From contig NZ_JAGJBY010000001.1 of the NCBI RefSeq assembly GCF_020010905.1, positions 2,872,001-2,936,000 on the forward strand: 64,000 bases of DNA, read 5' to 3'. Source of the stretch: Streptomyces acidiscabies. GTDB taxonomy: Bacteria > Actinomycetota > Actinomycetes > Streptomycetales > Streptomycetaceae. The notes under the pieces are model-generated. The model had not been told where the DNA came from. It saw only the letters and a list, made by a program, of their open reading frames with translations, and did not search any database. The translations under genes were made by a program, and so were the position numbers. Position 1 is the first letter of the stretch; each line of letters opens with the position of its first letter. This document shows, one piece after another, positions 19,983 to 29,058 of this stretch.

Positions 19983-20804
19983 GTGAGTGTCGTACCCGCC
20001 GGGGTTCTGCCGGGGAGTGTGCGGGGGGCCGAGCCGGGGAAGCGCGAGCCCGCCGAGCTCGGGCCGCGCGCCCGGCTGTGGCCGTCCCTCGCCGCCGTCT
20101 ACCGCGCGCAGCTCTCGCGTGCGCGGGTGGCCCGGATTCCGCTGCTCTTCGTCGCGACGTTCCAGTCCGTCGGGATTCTCATCATGATGCGGGGGGTCGT
20201 CGACGGGGGGAGCGAGGCCGAGGCCGTCGTCGCCGGGTCCGCCGTCCTCGTCGTCGCCTTCGTCGCGCTGAACCTTCTCGCGCAGTACTTCGGGCAGTTG
20301 CGGGCCAGCGGGGGGCTCGATCACTACGCGACGCTTCCTGTGCCGCCCGCCGCTGTCGTGCTGGGGGCCGCCGGGGCGTACGCGTCGTTCACCGTGCCGG
20401 GGACGGTGATCACGGCTGTTTTCGGGTGCGTGCTCTTCGGGCTGCCGCTGACCCATCTCTGGATCCTGCTCGCCGTGATTCCTCTGGCGGGGGCCGCGTT
20501 GTCCGGGCTGGGGGCGGCGCTGGGTCTGTTGGCGCCTCGGCCTGAACTGGCGACCGTGATGGGGCAGTTGGGGATGTCCGCCGCGCTGTTGTTGGGGGTG
20601 CTGCCGCCGGACCGGATGCCGGAGGTGGTGCGGTTCGCCCGGGATCTGCTGCCGTCGACGTACGGGGTGGAGGCGATGGCGCGGACGTTCGCCGCGCGGC
20701 CCGACTGGGGGTACGTGCTGGGGGATCTTGCGGTGTGCGCGGGGGTGGGGGTCGTGTCGTTGGCGGTGGCTACCTGGGCTTATCGGAGGGCTGCGGTTCG
20801 GTGA
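19983..20804 (+). CDS. ABC-2 type transporter permease
   Basis: A 273-aa membrane protein with six predicted helices after a 45-residue cytoplasmic N-terminus (SLAAVYRAQLSRARVARIPLLF). Helices include AEAVVAGSAVLVVAFVALN and HLWILLAVIPLAGAALSG. It is the membrane partner of the ATPase ending 97 nt upstream. The 97-nt gap is longer than in most operons here and holds no second gene. Starts at a GTG (MSVVPAGVLP). Substrate not predictable. Confidence 0.88.
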   Translation: MSVVPAGVLPGSVRGAEPGKREPAELGPRARLWPSLAAVYRAQLSRARVARIPLLFVATFQSVGILIMMRGVVDGGSEAEAVVAGSAVLVVAFVALNLLAQYFGQLRASGGLDHYATLPVPPAAVVLGAAGAYASFTVPGTVITAVFGCVLFGLPLTHLWILLAVIPLAGAALSGLGAALGLLAPRPELATVMGQLGMSAALLLGVLPPDRMPEVVRFARDLLPSTYGVEAMARTFAARPDWGYVLGDLAVCAGVGVVSLAVATWAYRRAAVR

Positions 20805-20924
20805 GGTCGAGGGGTGCCGGGGTGGTGCGGTTCTGCGGGCCTTTGCCAGGGGGTTCCCGGTGCCGTGCGGCTCGGACCGGGCTCCGGTGGGGCGGGGCTC
20901 AGGCGGGCCTGGCACGATGGCAGG

Positions 20925-21575
20925 GTGACCGCTCCGTTGACTCCGCCTACGCCGCCGCACGAACCGTCCCCGCGGGGGGACTGGCCTCCGCCGCCTCCGG
21001 AGGGGTACGGGGAGGTGGTGGGCGTGAAGGACCGGGCCGAACTGCTGGCCGATCTCCGGGACGGGGCGCTGGTCGCCGTGGGGGTGACCGTGCTGGGCGT
21101 CGTGCTGGGGCTGCTGTGGCTCTGGCTGGCGCCGCGTGTGCCGCTCGTGGGGGACCAGTCCGACGGGAGCTGGGTCGTCTACCTCAAGGACTCCGAGGGC
21201 GAACAGGCCATCGGCGTCGACGGAACGTTCACGCTGCTCGCGCTGGCCTGCGGGGCGCTCAGCGCGGTCGGGGTCTTCCTGTGGCGCCGGCGGGGTGGCA
21301 TCCCGCTCGTCGTCGGGCTGACCGTCGGGGGCGTGCTGGCCTCGGTCGTCGCGTGGAAGCTGGGCACCTGGCTCGGGCCGAGCTCCGACGTCATCGCCCA
21401 CGCGAAGAGCGCGGGCAAGGGGGTGACGTTCTCGGCGCCGCTGAAGCTGGGGGCCGAGGGGGCGTTGATGGTGTGGTCCATCGGGGGGCTGCTGGTGCAT
21501 CTGGGGCTGACGGCGTTGTTCGGGCCGCGGGATCCGGAAGTGTACGAATACCCGTATCTGTCGCCGCCGGTGTAG
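20925..21575 (+). CDS. Membrane protein with proline-rich N-terminus, unknown function
   Basis: A 216-aa protein starting at a GTG (MTAPLTPPTP) with a Pro-rich cytoplasmic segment (residues 1-30) and about four helices (GALVAVGVTVLGVVLGLLWL, FTLLALACGALSAVGVFLW, GIPLVVGLTVGGVLASVVAW and ALMVWSIGGLLVHLGLTAL). It ends EYPYLSPPV. I do not assign a named family. It follows the ABC permease on the same strand after 120 nt, so it might be part of the same unit. Confidence 0.78.
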   Translation: MTAPLTPPTPPHEPSPRGDWPPPPPEGYGEVVGVKDRAELLADLRDGALVAVGVTVLGVVLGLLWLWLAPRVPLVGDQSDGSWVVYLKDSEGEQAIGVDGTFTLLALACGALSAVGVFLWRRRGGIPLVVGLTVGGVLASVVAWKLGTWLGPSSDVIAHAKSAGKGVTFSAPLKLGAEGALMVWSIGGLLVHLGLTALFGPRDPEVYEYPYLSPPV

Positions 21576-21635
21576 GGGGCGTTCGGGTGGGGGTCGCTGT
21601 TTTTTGTCTCCCACGGCCCGCGCCGCGACACACCC

Positions 21636-21665
21636 GGCGCGGGCGCGAGGATCCCCGCCCGCGCC
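21636..21665 (-). terminator. Hairpin downstream of the bL37-like gene
   Basis: GGCGCGGGCG (21636-21645) and CGCCCGCGCC (21656-21665) form a perfect 10-bp stem with a 10-nt loop. It begins 8 nt past the stop of the leftward 24-aa gene and also lies after the rightward membrane-protein gene ending at 21575. Confidence 0.65.
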
Positions 21666-21672
21666 GTGAGCC

Positions 21673-21747
21673 CTATGCCGGGCGCCTCCCGTGGTTCGCG
21701 CGTCGTTTCTTGGTGCGCCACTTTCGTTTCCGTGTGCGTTTCGACAT
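21673..21747 (-). CDS. Very small basic protein, bL37-like 50S ribosomal protein (24 aa)
   Basis: A 24-codon frame with the order ATG, then MSKRTRKRKW, a Lys/Arg-rich centre and the C-terminus ANHGRRPA before TAG. GAAGG lies 5-9 nt ahead of the ATG and a perfect hairpin lies just past the stop. Half of all residues are Arg or Lys. The length, the basic composition and the ANHG-R-P ending match the actinobacterial ribosomal protein bL37, which sits in the large subunit. The gene is too short for ordinary gene callers. I am fairly sure it is real and moderately sure of the bL37 name. Confidence 0.75.
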   Translation of the reverse strand: MSKRTRKRKWRTKKRRANHGRRPA

Positions 21748-21788
21748 GCCTTCTCTGCTTAACGGAGAGGGGGCGGCGCGTCGAGGGG

Positions 21789-22286
21789 TCACGTACGTCC
21801 GATGGGGGCCAGGACCGCTTCGGTGAGGTTGGCGAGGTCGCCGGGGGAGAGTTCGACCTCCAGGCCCCGGCGGCCGGCGGAGACGCAGATGGTGGCGTGG
21901 GCGTCGGCCGAGGCGTCCAGCACCGTCGGGAGTCGCTTGCGCTGGCCCAGGGGGGAGATGCCGCCCCGGACGTACCCCGTGGTGCGTTCGGCCAGGGCCG
22001 GGTCCGCCATGGCCGCCTTCTTGCCGCCCACGGCCGTCGCCAGCGCCTTCAGGTCGAGGGTTCCGGCCACCGGGACCACCGCGACGGTCAGAGCCCCGTC
22101 GACGTCCGCCACCAGCGTCTTGAACACCCGCTCCGGCGACACCCCCATCGCCTCGGCGGCCTCCTCGCCGTACGAGGGGTGCGCGGGGTCGTGGTCGTAG
22201 GAGTGGACCGTGTACGGCACCCCCGCCGCCGTCAGCGCGACGGTCGCCGGCGTTCCACCGGCCTGTTTCTTCGGCTTCTTCGCCAC
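21789..22286 (-). CDS. ybaK: YbaK-type Cys-tRNA(Pro) deacylase
   Basis: A 165-aa cytoplasmic editing enzyme that hydrolyses Cys-tRNA(Pro) and related mischarged tRNAs in trans. It starts at a GTG (MAKKPKKQAG). Family features are GEEAAEAMGVSPERVFKTL (catalytic Lys region), VVPVAGTLDLKALA and GYVRGGISPLGQRKRLP. Length matches single-domain YbaK/EbsC proteins. The upstream neighbour (LON-domain gene) ends 8 nt before the start, so the two are probably co-transcribed. Confidence 0.92.
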   Translation of the reverse strand: MAKKPKKQAGGTPATVALTAAGVPYTVHSYDHDPAHPSYGEEAAEAMGVSPERVFKTLVADVDGALTVAVVPVAGTLDLKALATAVGGKKAAMADPALAERTTGYVRGGISPLGQRKRLPTVLDASADAHATICVSAGRRGLEVELSPGDLANLTEAVLAPIGRT

Positions 22287-22294
22287 CGGGGTCC

Positions 22295-23032
22295 TCAGTT
22301 CAGGCTCGTGGGGCCGCGCGTCAGGTCGGACGCGGGCAGGGAGGGCAGGCCGCGCAGGATCGCCGTCTCGGCGCGCAGGAGCTTCAGCTCGTCCCGCAGC
22401 CGGGACGCGAAGTCCGGTGCCTGGAGGAGCCGTTGCTTGGTCGGCGTGTCGAGCATCATCGTCGCGGCGACGAGGTACGACACGACGCCGGGCTCGTCGG
22501 GGAGGTCACCGGAGAGGACGGACAGCTCCCGGGCGCCGGCGAGCCGTTTCTGGTACTGGCGGAAGGCCCGCAGGACGACTTCGGCGAGCGCCTGCGCCTC
22601 CTCGCCGCGCTCCTCGGACAGCTCCTCCACCTCGGCTGTGAGGTACGGCCCCGACGCGTCGACGGACAGCAGCCGCACCCGGGTCGTACCGGTCGCCAGT
22701 ACCTCGAACGTGCCGTCGCCCCGCTCCCGGACGGTCGCCGCGTCGGCGATGCACCCCACGGAGTGGAACGCCTTGAGCGGGTCGGGGCCGAACCCGGCGA
22801 GGGGTCCGCGCCGCAGCTGTGCGGTCGGGTCGGGCATGCCCCGGTCCGCGGGCGCGACCTCGTGGCCGTCGCGGATGGCGACGACGGCGAACCGGCGCGG
22901 CTCGTCCTCCGGTGTCTTGAGCAGGGAGCGCATCATCGCGCGATAGCGCTCCTCGAAGACGTTCAGCGGCAGCACGAGCCCGGGGAACAGCACCGAGTTC
23001 AGGGGGAAGAGCGGCAGACGGACGGTGGTCAC
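22295..23032 (-). CDS. LON substrate-binding (PUA-like) domain protein
   Basis: A 245-aa protein starting at a GTG (MTTVRLPLFP). The first 200 residues match the N-terminal domain of Lon protease (LPLFPLNSVLFPGLVLPLNVFE in two parts, then SVGCIADAATV and LATGTTRVRLL) with no AAA+ or protease domain. Stand-alone proteins of this type are common in actinobacteria; their role is not settled, and substrate or cofactor recognition is only inferred. The open frame extends far upstream but that part overlaps the next gene antisense-like and has no Lon homology. Confidence 0.9.
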   Translation of the reverse strand: MTTVRLPLFPLNSVLFPGLVLPLNVFEERYRAMMRSLLKTPEDEPRRFAVVAIRDGHEVAPADRGMPDPTAQLRRGPLAGFGPDPLKAFHSVGCIADAATVRERGDGTFEVLATGTTRVRLLSVDASGPYLTAEVEELSEERGEEAQALAEVVLRAFRQYQKRLAGARELSVLSGDLPDEPGVVSYLVAATMMLDTPTKQRLLQAPDFASRLRDELKLLRAETAILRGLPSLPASDLTRGPTSLN

Positions 23033-23043
23033 GGTGCGGAAGC

Positions 23044-24075
23044 CTAATGCTCCGCGCCGGTCGGATGTCCGTCGTGGCCGCTCCACGGGTGGACCGGGCG
23101 GCCGTGGAGGAGGTCCTCGCGGGCGGCGAGGAAGTGGCCGAGGGGGTCGTCGGAGAAGCGGTTCCAGGGGAACGAGGTGACGTACGGGCCCACCAGCCGC
23201 AGTTGGACGAGCGCGTCCTCGCGCCGCCCGAGCCGGTCCAGGACGTAGACGAGGCCGTTGCGGATCTCGGCCGCGCGCGAGTCGCCGGGACCGAGCCGGG
23301 CCGACAGGACGATCGCCCGGTCGGCCGCCGAGTGGAGCCGCTCGCGCGCCACGTGGGGTCCGCAGCCGTCGGTCAGGTACGAGAACGCGACGAGCGCCGG
23401 CAGCGACTGCACGAGGGAGTCGGCGGGGGCGTCCTGCGCGGCGCGGTCGGCGAAGTCGAAGCCCTCGACGTGCGAGCCGTGCCAGGAGGCGCCCAGGTAG
23501 CGCAGCGCGGACACGTGGCACCCGAAGTGGTGGGGCGAGCGGCGGACGGCCGCCTCCCACAGCTCGCCGAAGTACTTGTGCCCGGCGTGCGCCCCGCGCG
23601 CGTGGTCGAGGGCGATGCGCCACGGCACCGGGTCGCGGTCCCAGGCCTGCGCCGCCGCCGTGATCAGCGGGCTCACCTCGCGCAGCAGCTCCTCGCGCGC
23701 GGGGGAGCGCCAGGCGCGGCCGACCGCGAGCTGGGCGGCGACCAGCAGGACGTCCGGATCGCGGGGCGCGCTAGCCCGCCACACCTCGAACCAATCGGGC
23801 CGCGCCTGCGCGAACGCCGCGAGGCGCTTGACGTACCGGTCGCGGGCCTCCCAGTCGCGCCGTACACGGGTGCGCGCGAGGAGTCCGGCCGCCGGTCTGT
23901 GCTCGCCGCGCCCGGCCGCGACCAGCGCGGGGCCGAGGAGGTCGTCGGGGACGTCGAGCAGCATCTCGTCGTCGGCCGGCAGTCCGGTGACGGCGAGGGG
24001 CGGCGCGGCCTTCGGGGCTTTCGGCGCGCGGGCCGGGCGGATGAACGGGGGCAGCAGAGCCATGGTGTCGACCAT
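23044..24075 (-). CDS. Conserved hypothetical TPR-like helical protein
   Basis: A 343-aa protein from the ATG reading MVDTMALLPP. It is rich in Ala, Arg and Trp and made of helical segments (residues 90-340) such as DWEARDRYVKRLAAFAQARPDWF, split here as DWEARDRYVK and RLAAFAQARPDWF, and WEAAVRRSPHHFGCHVSAL, resembling TPR-type repeats. No catalytic motif was seen. I do not know its function. No clear ribosome binding site marks the start; the second ATG 12 nt downstream is equally possible, and an open extension upstream looks non-coding. The start of the LON-domain gene is 12 nt beyond its stop. Confidence 0.75.
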   Translation of the reverse strand: MVDTMALLPPFIRPARAPKAPKAAPPLAVTGLPADDEMLLDVPDDLLGPALVAAGRGEHRPAAGLLARTRVRRDWEARDRYVKRLAAFAQARPDWFEVWRASAPRDPDVLLVAAQLAVGRAWRSPAREELLREVSPLITAAAQAWDRDPVPWRIALDHARGAHAGHKYFGELWEAAVRRSPHHFGCHVSALRYLGASWHGSHVEGFDFADRAAQDAPADSLVQSLPALVAFSYLTDGCGPHVARERLHSAADRAIVLSARLGPGDSRAAEIRNGLVYVLDRLGRREDALVQLRLVGPYVTSFPWNRFSDDPLGHFLAAREDLLHGRPVHPWSGHDGHPTGAEH

Positions 24076-24190
24076 TGAAAAACGCTGGTCGGCGACGCGC
24101 CAGAGGTAAAGCGCAACCCATGGAAAGTTGTACGCCCAGAGGTCAAGGGAAGGTAAAAGGTTACCGTTCAGTCGCCACGCTACGGGCACA

Positions 24191-24239
24191 GCGTGCGGTT
24201 TCCGTGGCTGTGGGGCCGCCCTGCGTGCGGGTTCCGTGG
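24191..24239. repeat. Two 17-bp direct repeats with 32-bp period
   Basis: GCGTGCGGTTTCCGTGG (24191-24207) recurs as GCGTGCGGGTTCCGTGG (24223-24239) with one substitution. They lie in the 183-nt gap between two leftward genes, upstream of the gene starting at 24075. This spacing of three helical turns would suit two copies of a protein-binding site, but no regulator is identified. Confidence 0.5.
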
Positions 24240-24258
24240 GGGTTGCGGCGCGCATGTT

Positions 24259-25857
24259 TCAGTCCCTCCGCAGCAGCCGGGTCGCGCCCGCCGCCACCGT
24301 CGTCGCCAGGATCCAGCCCAGCAGGATCATCACGGCCGCCGCCCACTGCCAGGCCCCGTCGAGCCGCCACTGCCCGGCCTGCCCGAGGTCGATCACCGGC
24401 AGGAGGAGGTCCAGGGCGAACAGGACCGGGTCCCAGGACGGGCTGCTCCCGCCCGTGGGGTGGTGCGGGGCGTGGCCGAAGGCGACCGACCCCGCCGCCC
24501 ACAGCACCCCCATCCACACCGCTGCCCGGCCCGGCCGGTACCCGTAGGCGACCGTCCAGTCCTGCGCGTACCCCCAGAACTTCGCGCCCGGCGGGAGCGT
24601 CTCGCGGCGTCTGCGCTGCTTGGCGAGCAGGACCTCGCGCGCGTCCTCGTCCTCCCCGCCCGCCCGCAGGACCCCCGCGAGGCGCTCGTACGGCTCCGGC
24701 GCGTACTCCGCGGTCGCCGCAGCGACCCACTCCAGGCGCGCGGCCAGCGGGAACGGGCCGACCGGGATCAGGTTGTCGTACGTGAACCCGGCCATGTGCA
24801 GGCGGCCGGGGCCCGGCCAGGCCGTCGCGCGGTCGATCAGGTTGACGACCCGCGCGCCCGACAGGGCGACCGTGCCGTGCGCCGGGCGCTGGCCGAGGAA
24901 GCGCAGCTCCGACGCGTGCACCCGGCGCAGGGACAGCTCCTGGTCGTCCGTGAGGGTGAAGCGCGCGGACTGGAGGTCCACGGCGTCCCCGAACCGCCCG
25001 TCGTCCAGCCGCAGGCCGCCCCGGCACTCGAAGCGCTGGACGCGGATGCCCCGCGCGGGTGTCACCCCGGTCGTCTGCGGACCGCCTGCCGCCGCCGGTG
25101 TCAGGTACAGCGAGCGCTCGACGGTGAGCTGCGGGGCGTTGAGCGCGAACCGGCCCAGCGGGTCGGCGAGGCGCGCTCCGCGCAGGCTCAGCGACACCCC
25201 GACCTTGGCGCCGCGCAGGCTCAGCTCGCCGTAGGACTCCAGGAGGTCCGCCTGGACGTCCTGGCCGACCGTCATCCCGTCGGCGACGACGGAGCGCCCG
25301 CTGCGGTCGCGGTGCACCACCGCCTGGCTGAGCAGCAGGTCCGTCCCTATGTGCGCGTCGGTCAGGCGGATGCCCTCGGGGAAGCGGCTGCGCGGGAGGT
25401 GCAGGTCCCCTTCCGTGTGCACCCGGGCCGCCTCCAGGCGGGGGACCGCGCAGTCCACGAGGCGCAGCGTCGTGAACCGGGCCTCCGGGAGCAGCACCTC
25501 CCGGTCGAACCGGCAGCCGCGCAGTTCCACGTACGGCAGGACCCGGCCGCCGGACAGGTCCAGCGTGCCGCTGATGCGGACGCCGACCAGCTTCAGCGAC
25601 GACACCCGGCCCGTCAGCGCCGGCGGGCCGTCCAGCAGGAGCCAGGCCACCACCCTGGCCCGCACCGTCCGCCCCTCGCCCCAGGGGTGGCCGCCGTGCG
25701 GGTCGTCCACCTCCGGGTTGCCGCAGCTCAGGTCGTACACCCCGCCGTCCCGGAACGCCTGCCACAGTCCCGCCTCGACCGCCGTCAGGTCTCCCGGGAG
25801 GTCCCTGACCTGCGCTCCGGCCCCCTCGATCACCACTGCCCCTCCTTCCTCGTACAT
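24259..25857 (-). CDS. Beta-helix-repeat protein with C-terminal membrane domain
   Basis: A 532-aa protein starting MYEEGGAVVI at an ATG preceded by CGAGGAGAAC. Residues 80-370 are built from short repeats of the form LxLxGxRxxxxLDL (GVRISGTLDLSGG, ELSLRGAKVGVSLSLRGARL), as in pentapeptide-like right-handed beta-helices. Residues 430-530 hold about three membrane helices (AAVWMGVLWAAGSVAFG, PVLFALDLLLPVIDLG and AAAVMILLGWILATTVAAGATRL in parts). The repeat domain is probably cytoplasmic. Similar actinobacterial proteins are often named oxidoreductases, but no cofactor motif is visible. Function unknown. Confidence 0.8.
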   Translation of the reverse strand: MYEEGGAVVIEGAGAQVRDLPGDLTAVEAGLWQAFRDGGVYDLSCGNPEVDDPHGGHPWGEGRTVRARVVAWLLLDGPPALTGRVSSLKLVGVRISGTLDLSGGRVLPYVELRGCRFDREVLLPEARFTTLRLVDCAVPRLEAARVHTEGDLHLPRSRFPEGIRLTDAHIGTDLLLSQAVVHRDRSGRSVVADGMTVGQDVQADLLESYGELSLRGAKVGVSLSLRGARLADPLGRFALNAPQLTVERSLYLTPAAAGGPQTTGVTPARGIRVQRFECRGGLRLDDGRFGDAVDLQSARFTLTDDQELSLRRVHASELRFLGQRPAHGTVALSGARVVNLIDRATAWPGPGRLHMAGFTYDNLIPVGPFPLAARLEWVAAATAEYAPEPYERLAGVLRAGGEDEDAREVLLAKQRRRRETLPPGAKFWGYAQDWTVAYGYRPGRAAVWMGVLWAAGSVAFGHAPHHPTGGSSPSWDPVLFALDLLLPVIDLGQAGQWRLDGAWQWAAAVMILLGWILATTVAAGATRLLRRD

Positions 25858-25978
25858 CTGTTCTCCTCGCACCTGTTCTGCCCGCTCCGTGAGGCTTTGA
25901 ACACTGAACGTGACATCGATCTTCGAAAGTTCCCAACCTGTCCGAATTCATTGCCACGTTGCGTGACGGGGAGGTTCT

Positions 25979-25995
25979 GTATCAGCCATTGATAC
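25979..25995. promoter_or_regulatory. Perfect inverted repeat upstream of hisD
   Basis: GTATCA and TGATAC flank a 5-nt spacer (GCCAT) 42 nt before the hisD start, in the divergent gap with the beta-helix gene. TATCAG within it could serve as a -10 with TTGCGT (25959-25964) near -35. An operator for the his operon is possible; no known regulator was matched. Confidence 0.45.
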
Positions 25996-26036
25996 GCGCG
26001 GACGGCCCCGGAACCGGGTCTGCGAGAATTGGTTTC

Positions 26037-27362
26037 GTGATCTCGCGAATCGATCTGCGCGGCGATGCCCTCCCCGAAGGGCCCGCCCTGCGCGACCTGC
26101 TGCCCCGAGCCGACTTCGATGTCGCGGCTGCCCTGGAGAAGGTGCGGCCCATCTGCGAGGCCGTGCATCATCGGGGCGACGCGGCGCTGATCGACTTCGC
26201 CGAGAAGTTCGACGGTGTACGGCTCACGTCCGTGCGCGTCCCGGCCGAGGCGCTCACGAAGGCGCTGGACGGCCTCGACCCCGCCGTCCGCGCGGCCCTG
26301 GAGGAGTCGATCCGGCGCGCCCGCCTCGTCCACCGCGCGCAGCGCCGTGCGACGCACACGACCCAGGTCGTGCCCGGCGGGTCCGTGACCGAGAAGTGGG
26401 TGCCCGTCGACCGGGTCGGGCTGTACGCGCCCGGCGGGCGGTCCGTGTACCCGTCCTCCGTGATCATGAACGTCGTGCCCGCGCAGGAGGCCGGCGTCGA
26501 GTCCATCGCCCTCGCCTCCCCGGCGCAGGCCGACTTCGACGGCCTGCCGCACCCGACGATCCTCGCCGCGTGCGCGCTGCTCGGCGTCGACGAGGTGTAC
26601 GCGGCCGGCGGCGCCACGGCCGTCGCGATGTTCGCGTACGGCACCGAGTCCTGCCCGCCCGCGAACATGGTCACCGGACCCGGCAACATCTGGGTCGCCG
26701 CAGCCAAGCGCTACTTCACCGGCCGGATCGGCATCGACGCCGAGGCCGGGCCGACCGAGATCGCGGTCCTCGCGGACGCGACCGCCGACCCGGTGCACGT
26801 CGCCGCCGACCTGATCAGCCAGGCCGAGCACGACCCGCTCGCCGCCGCCGTCCTGGTCACCGACTCCGCCGAACTCGCGGACGCCGTCGAGAAGGAACTG
26901 ATCCCGCAGGTCGCCGCCAGCAAGCACATCGACGACCGCATCGCCCCCGCGCTCGCGGGCCGGCAGTCCGCGATCGTCCTCGTCGACGGCATCGAGGAGG
27001 GCCTGCGGGTGGTCGACGCGTACGGCGCCGAGCACCTGGAGATCCAGACCGCGGACGCTTTGGAAGTCGCCAACCGAGTGCGCAACGCGGGCGCGGTCTT
27101 CGTCGGCCCCTGGGCGCCTGTCTCCCTGGGCGACTACGCGGCCGGCTCCAACCACGTCCTGCCCACCGGAGGGTGCGCCTGCCACTCCTCCGGCCTGTCC
27201 GTGCAGTCGTTCCTGCGCGGCATCCACATCGTCGACTACACGCGCGAGGCGCTCGCCGACGTCGCCCACCACGTGGTCACGCTCGCGGAGGCCGAGGACC
27301 TCCCGGCGCACGGCGCGGCGATCAAGGCCCGGTTCGGGTGGAAGGTGCCTGAGAGCAAGTGA
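26037..27362 (+). CDS. hisD: Histidinol dehydrogenase
   Basis: Catalyses the last two steps of histidine synthesis, L-histidinol to L-histidine, using NAD+ and zinc. The 441-aa protein begins at a GTG ([10 protein letters not shown]); this matches the family length. Visible blocks are [22 protein letters not shown], read in two parts, [25 protein letters not shown] with zinc-ligand Gln and His, and [21 protein letters not shown] in parts. It is first in a tight operon; its stop overlaps hisC by 4 nt. Confidence 0.97.
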   Translation: MISRIDLRGDALPEGPALRDLLPRADFDVAAALEKVRPICEAVHHRGDAALIDFAEKFDGVRLTSVRVPAEALTKALDGLDPAVRAALEESIRRARLVHRAQRRATHTTQVVPGGSVTEKWVPVDRVGLYAPGGRSVYPSSVIMNVVPAQEAGVESIALASPAQADFDGLPHPTILAACALLGVDEVYAAGGATAVAMFAYGTESCPPANMVTGPGNIWVAAAKRYFTGRIGIDAEAGPTEIAVLADATADPVHVAADLISQAEHDPLAAAVLVTDSAELADAVEKELIPQVAASKHIDDRIAPALAGRQSAIVLVDGIEEGLRVVDAYGAEHLEIQTADALEVANRVRNAGAVFVGPWAPVSLGDYAAGSNHVLPTGGCACHSSGLSVQSFLRGIHIVDYTREALADVAHHVVTLAEAEDLPAHGAAIKARFGWKVPESK

Positions 27363-28468
27363 CATTCGGAATCGACGACCTCCCCGTACGGGACGAGCTG
27401 CGCGGCAAGTCCCCCTACGGAGCGCCCCAACTGGACGTCCCCGTACGGCTGAACACGAACGAGAACCCCTACCAGCTCCCCGAGGAACTGGTCGAGCGGA
27501 TCGCCGAGCGCGTGCGCGAGGCCGCCCGCGACCTCAACCGCTACCCCGACCGGGACGCCGTGGAGCTGCGCACGCAGCTCGCGAAGTACCTGACGGACAC
27601 CACCGGGTACGAGGTCGCGCTCGCCAACGTGTGGGCCGCCAACGGGTCCAACGAGGTCATCCAGCAGCTGTTGCAGACCTTCGGCGGACCCGGCCGCAGC
27701 GCGATCGGGTTCGAGCCGTCGTACTCGATGCACGGCCTCATCGCGCGCGGGACGGGCACCGAGTGGATCTCGGGCCCCCGCAAGGACGACTTCACGATCG
27801 ACGTCGACGACGCCACGCGCGCGATCGCCGAGCACCGCCCGGACGTCGTCTTCGTGACGACCCCCAACAACCCCACCGGCAACGCCGTCCCGCGCGAGAC
27901 CGTCCTTGCGCTGTACGAGGCCGCGCAGGCCGCGAAGCCGTCCATGGTCGTCGTCGACGAGGCGTACATCGAGTTCAGCCACGGCGACTCGCTGCTGCCC
28001 CTCCTGGCGGGCCGGCCCAACCTGGTCGTCTCCCGGACGATGTCCAAGGCGTTCGGCGCGGCGGGTCTGCGTCTCGGCTACCTCGCCGCGCACCCGGCGG
28101 TCGTCGACGCCGTACAGCTCGTCCGGCTTCCCTACCACCTCTCCGCGGTCACCCAGGCGACCGCGCTGGCCGCCCTGGAGCACACCGGGACGCTGCTGAA
28201 GTACGTCGAGCAGCTCAAGGCGGAGCGCGACCGGCTGGTCGGCGAGCTGCGGGCCATCGGCTACGAGGTGACCGAGTCCGACGCCAACTTCGTGCAGTTC
28301 GGCCGTTTCGACGACCCGCGCGTGGCGTGGCGATTCATCCTGGACCGCGGCGTCCTGATCAGGGACAACGGGGTACCCGGGTTCCTCAGGGTGTCCGCCG
28401 GGACCCCCACCGAGAACGACGCGTTCCTCGACGCGGTCCGTGAACTCAAGAAGGAGCAGCGCGCATGA
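27359..28468 (+). CDS. hisC: Histidinol-phosphate aminotransferase
   Basis: PLP enzyme making histidinol phosphate from imidazole acetol phosphate with glutamate as donor. 369 aa, fold type I aminotransferase. LNTNENPY lies near the N-terminus, [10 protein letters not shown] in the middle, [10 protein letters not shown] holds the cofactor Asp and Tyr, and [17 protein letters not shown] carries the Schiff-base lysine. The start is a GTG overlapping the hisD stop (GTGA), and the end overlaps hisB (ATGA), so translation is coupled on both sides. Confidence 0.96.
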   Translation: MTFGIDDLPVRDELRGKSPYGAPQLDVPVRLNTNENPYQLPEELVERIAERVREAARDLNRYPDRDAVELRTQLAKYLTDTTGYEVALANVWAANGSNEVIQQLLQTFGGPGRSAIGFEPSYSMHGLIARGTGTEWISGPRKDDFTIDVDDATRAIAEHRPDVVFVTTPNNPTGNAVPRETVLALYEAAQAAKPSMVVVDEAYIEFSHGDSLLPLLAGRPNLVVSRTMSKAFGAAGLRLGYLAAHPAVVDAVQLVRLPYHLSAVTQATALAALEHTGTLLKYVEQLKAERDRLVGELRAIGYEVTESDANFVQFGRFDDPRVAWRFILDRGVLIRDNGVPGFLRVSAGTPTENDAFLDAVRELKKEQRA

Positions 28469-29058
28469 ACCGCGTCGGCCGTACCGAACGCGCCACCAAG
28501 GAGACGTCCGTCCTGGTCGAGATCGACCTCGACGGGACGGGCAGAACCGAGATCTCCACGGGTGTCGGCTTCTACGACCACATGCTCGACCAGCTCGGCC
28601 GGCACGGTCTGTTCGACCTGACCGTGAAGACCGAGGGCGACCTGCACATCGACTCGCACCACACCATCGAGGACACCGCGCTCGCGCTGGGCGCCGCCTT
28701 CCGGCAGGCCCTCGGCGACAAGGTCGGCATCTACCGCTTCGGCAACTGCACGGTGCCCCTGGACGAGTCCCTCGCGCAGGTGACCGTCGACCTGTCCGGC
28801 CGCCCGTACCTCGTGCACACCGAGCCCGAGAAGATGGCGCCGATGATCGGCGAGTACGACACGACGATGACCCGGCACATCCTGGAGTCGTTCGTCGCGC
28901 AGGCGCAGATCGCGCTCCACGTGCACGTGCCGTACGGGCGCAACGCGCACCACATCGTCGAGTGCCAGTTCAAGGCCCTCGCGCGGGCGCTGCGCTACGC
29001 CAGCGAGCGCGACCCGCGCGCGGCGGGCATCCTTCCTTCCACGAAGGGCGCGCTGTGA
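28465..29058 (+). CDS. hisB: Imidazoleglycerol-phosphate dehydratase
   Basis: Dehydrates imidazole glycerol phosphate in histidine synthesis. 197 aa, single-domain actinobacterial form without the phosphatase half of the E. coli fusion. Duplicated metal-binding blocks [28 protein letters not shown] and [20 protein letters not shown] are present. The ATG overlaps the hisC stop, and the stop overlaps the start of the small membrane gene. Confidence 0.96.
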   Translation: MNRVGRTERATKETSVLVEIDLDGTGRTEISTGVGFYDHMLDQLGRHGLFDLTVKTEGDLHIDSHHTIEDTALALGAAFRQALGDKVGIYRFGNCTVPLDESLAQVTVDLSGRPYLVHTEPEKMAPMIGEYDTTMTRHILESFVAQAQIALHVHVPYGRNAHHIVECQFKALARALRYASERDPRAAGILPSTKGAL

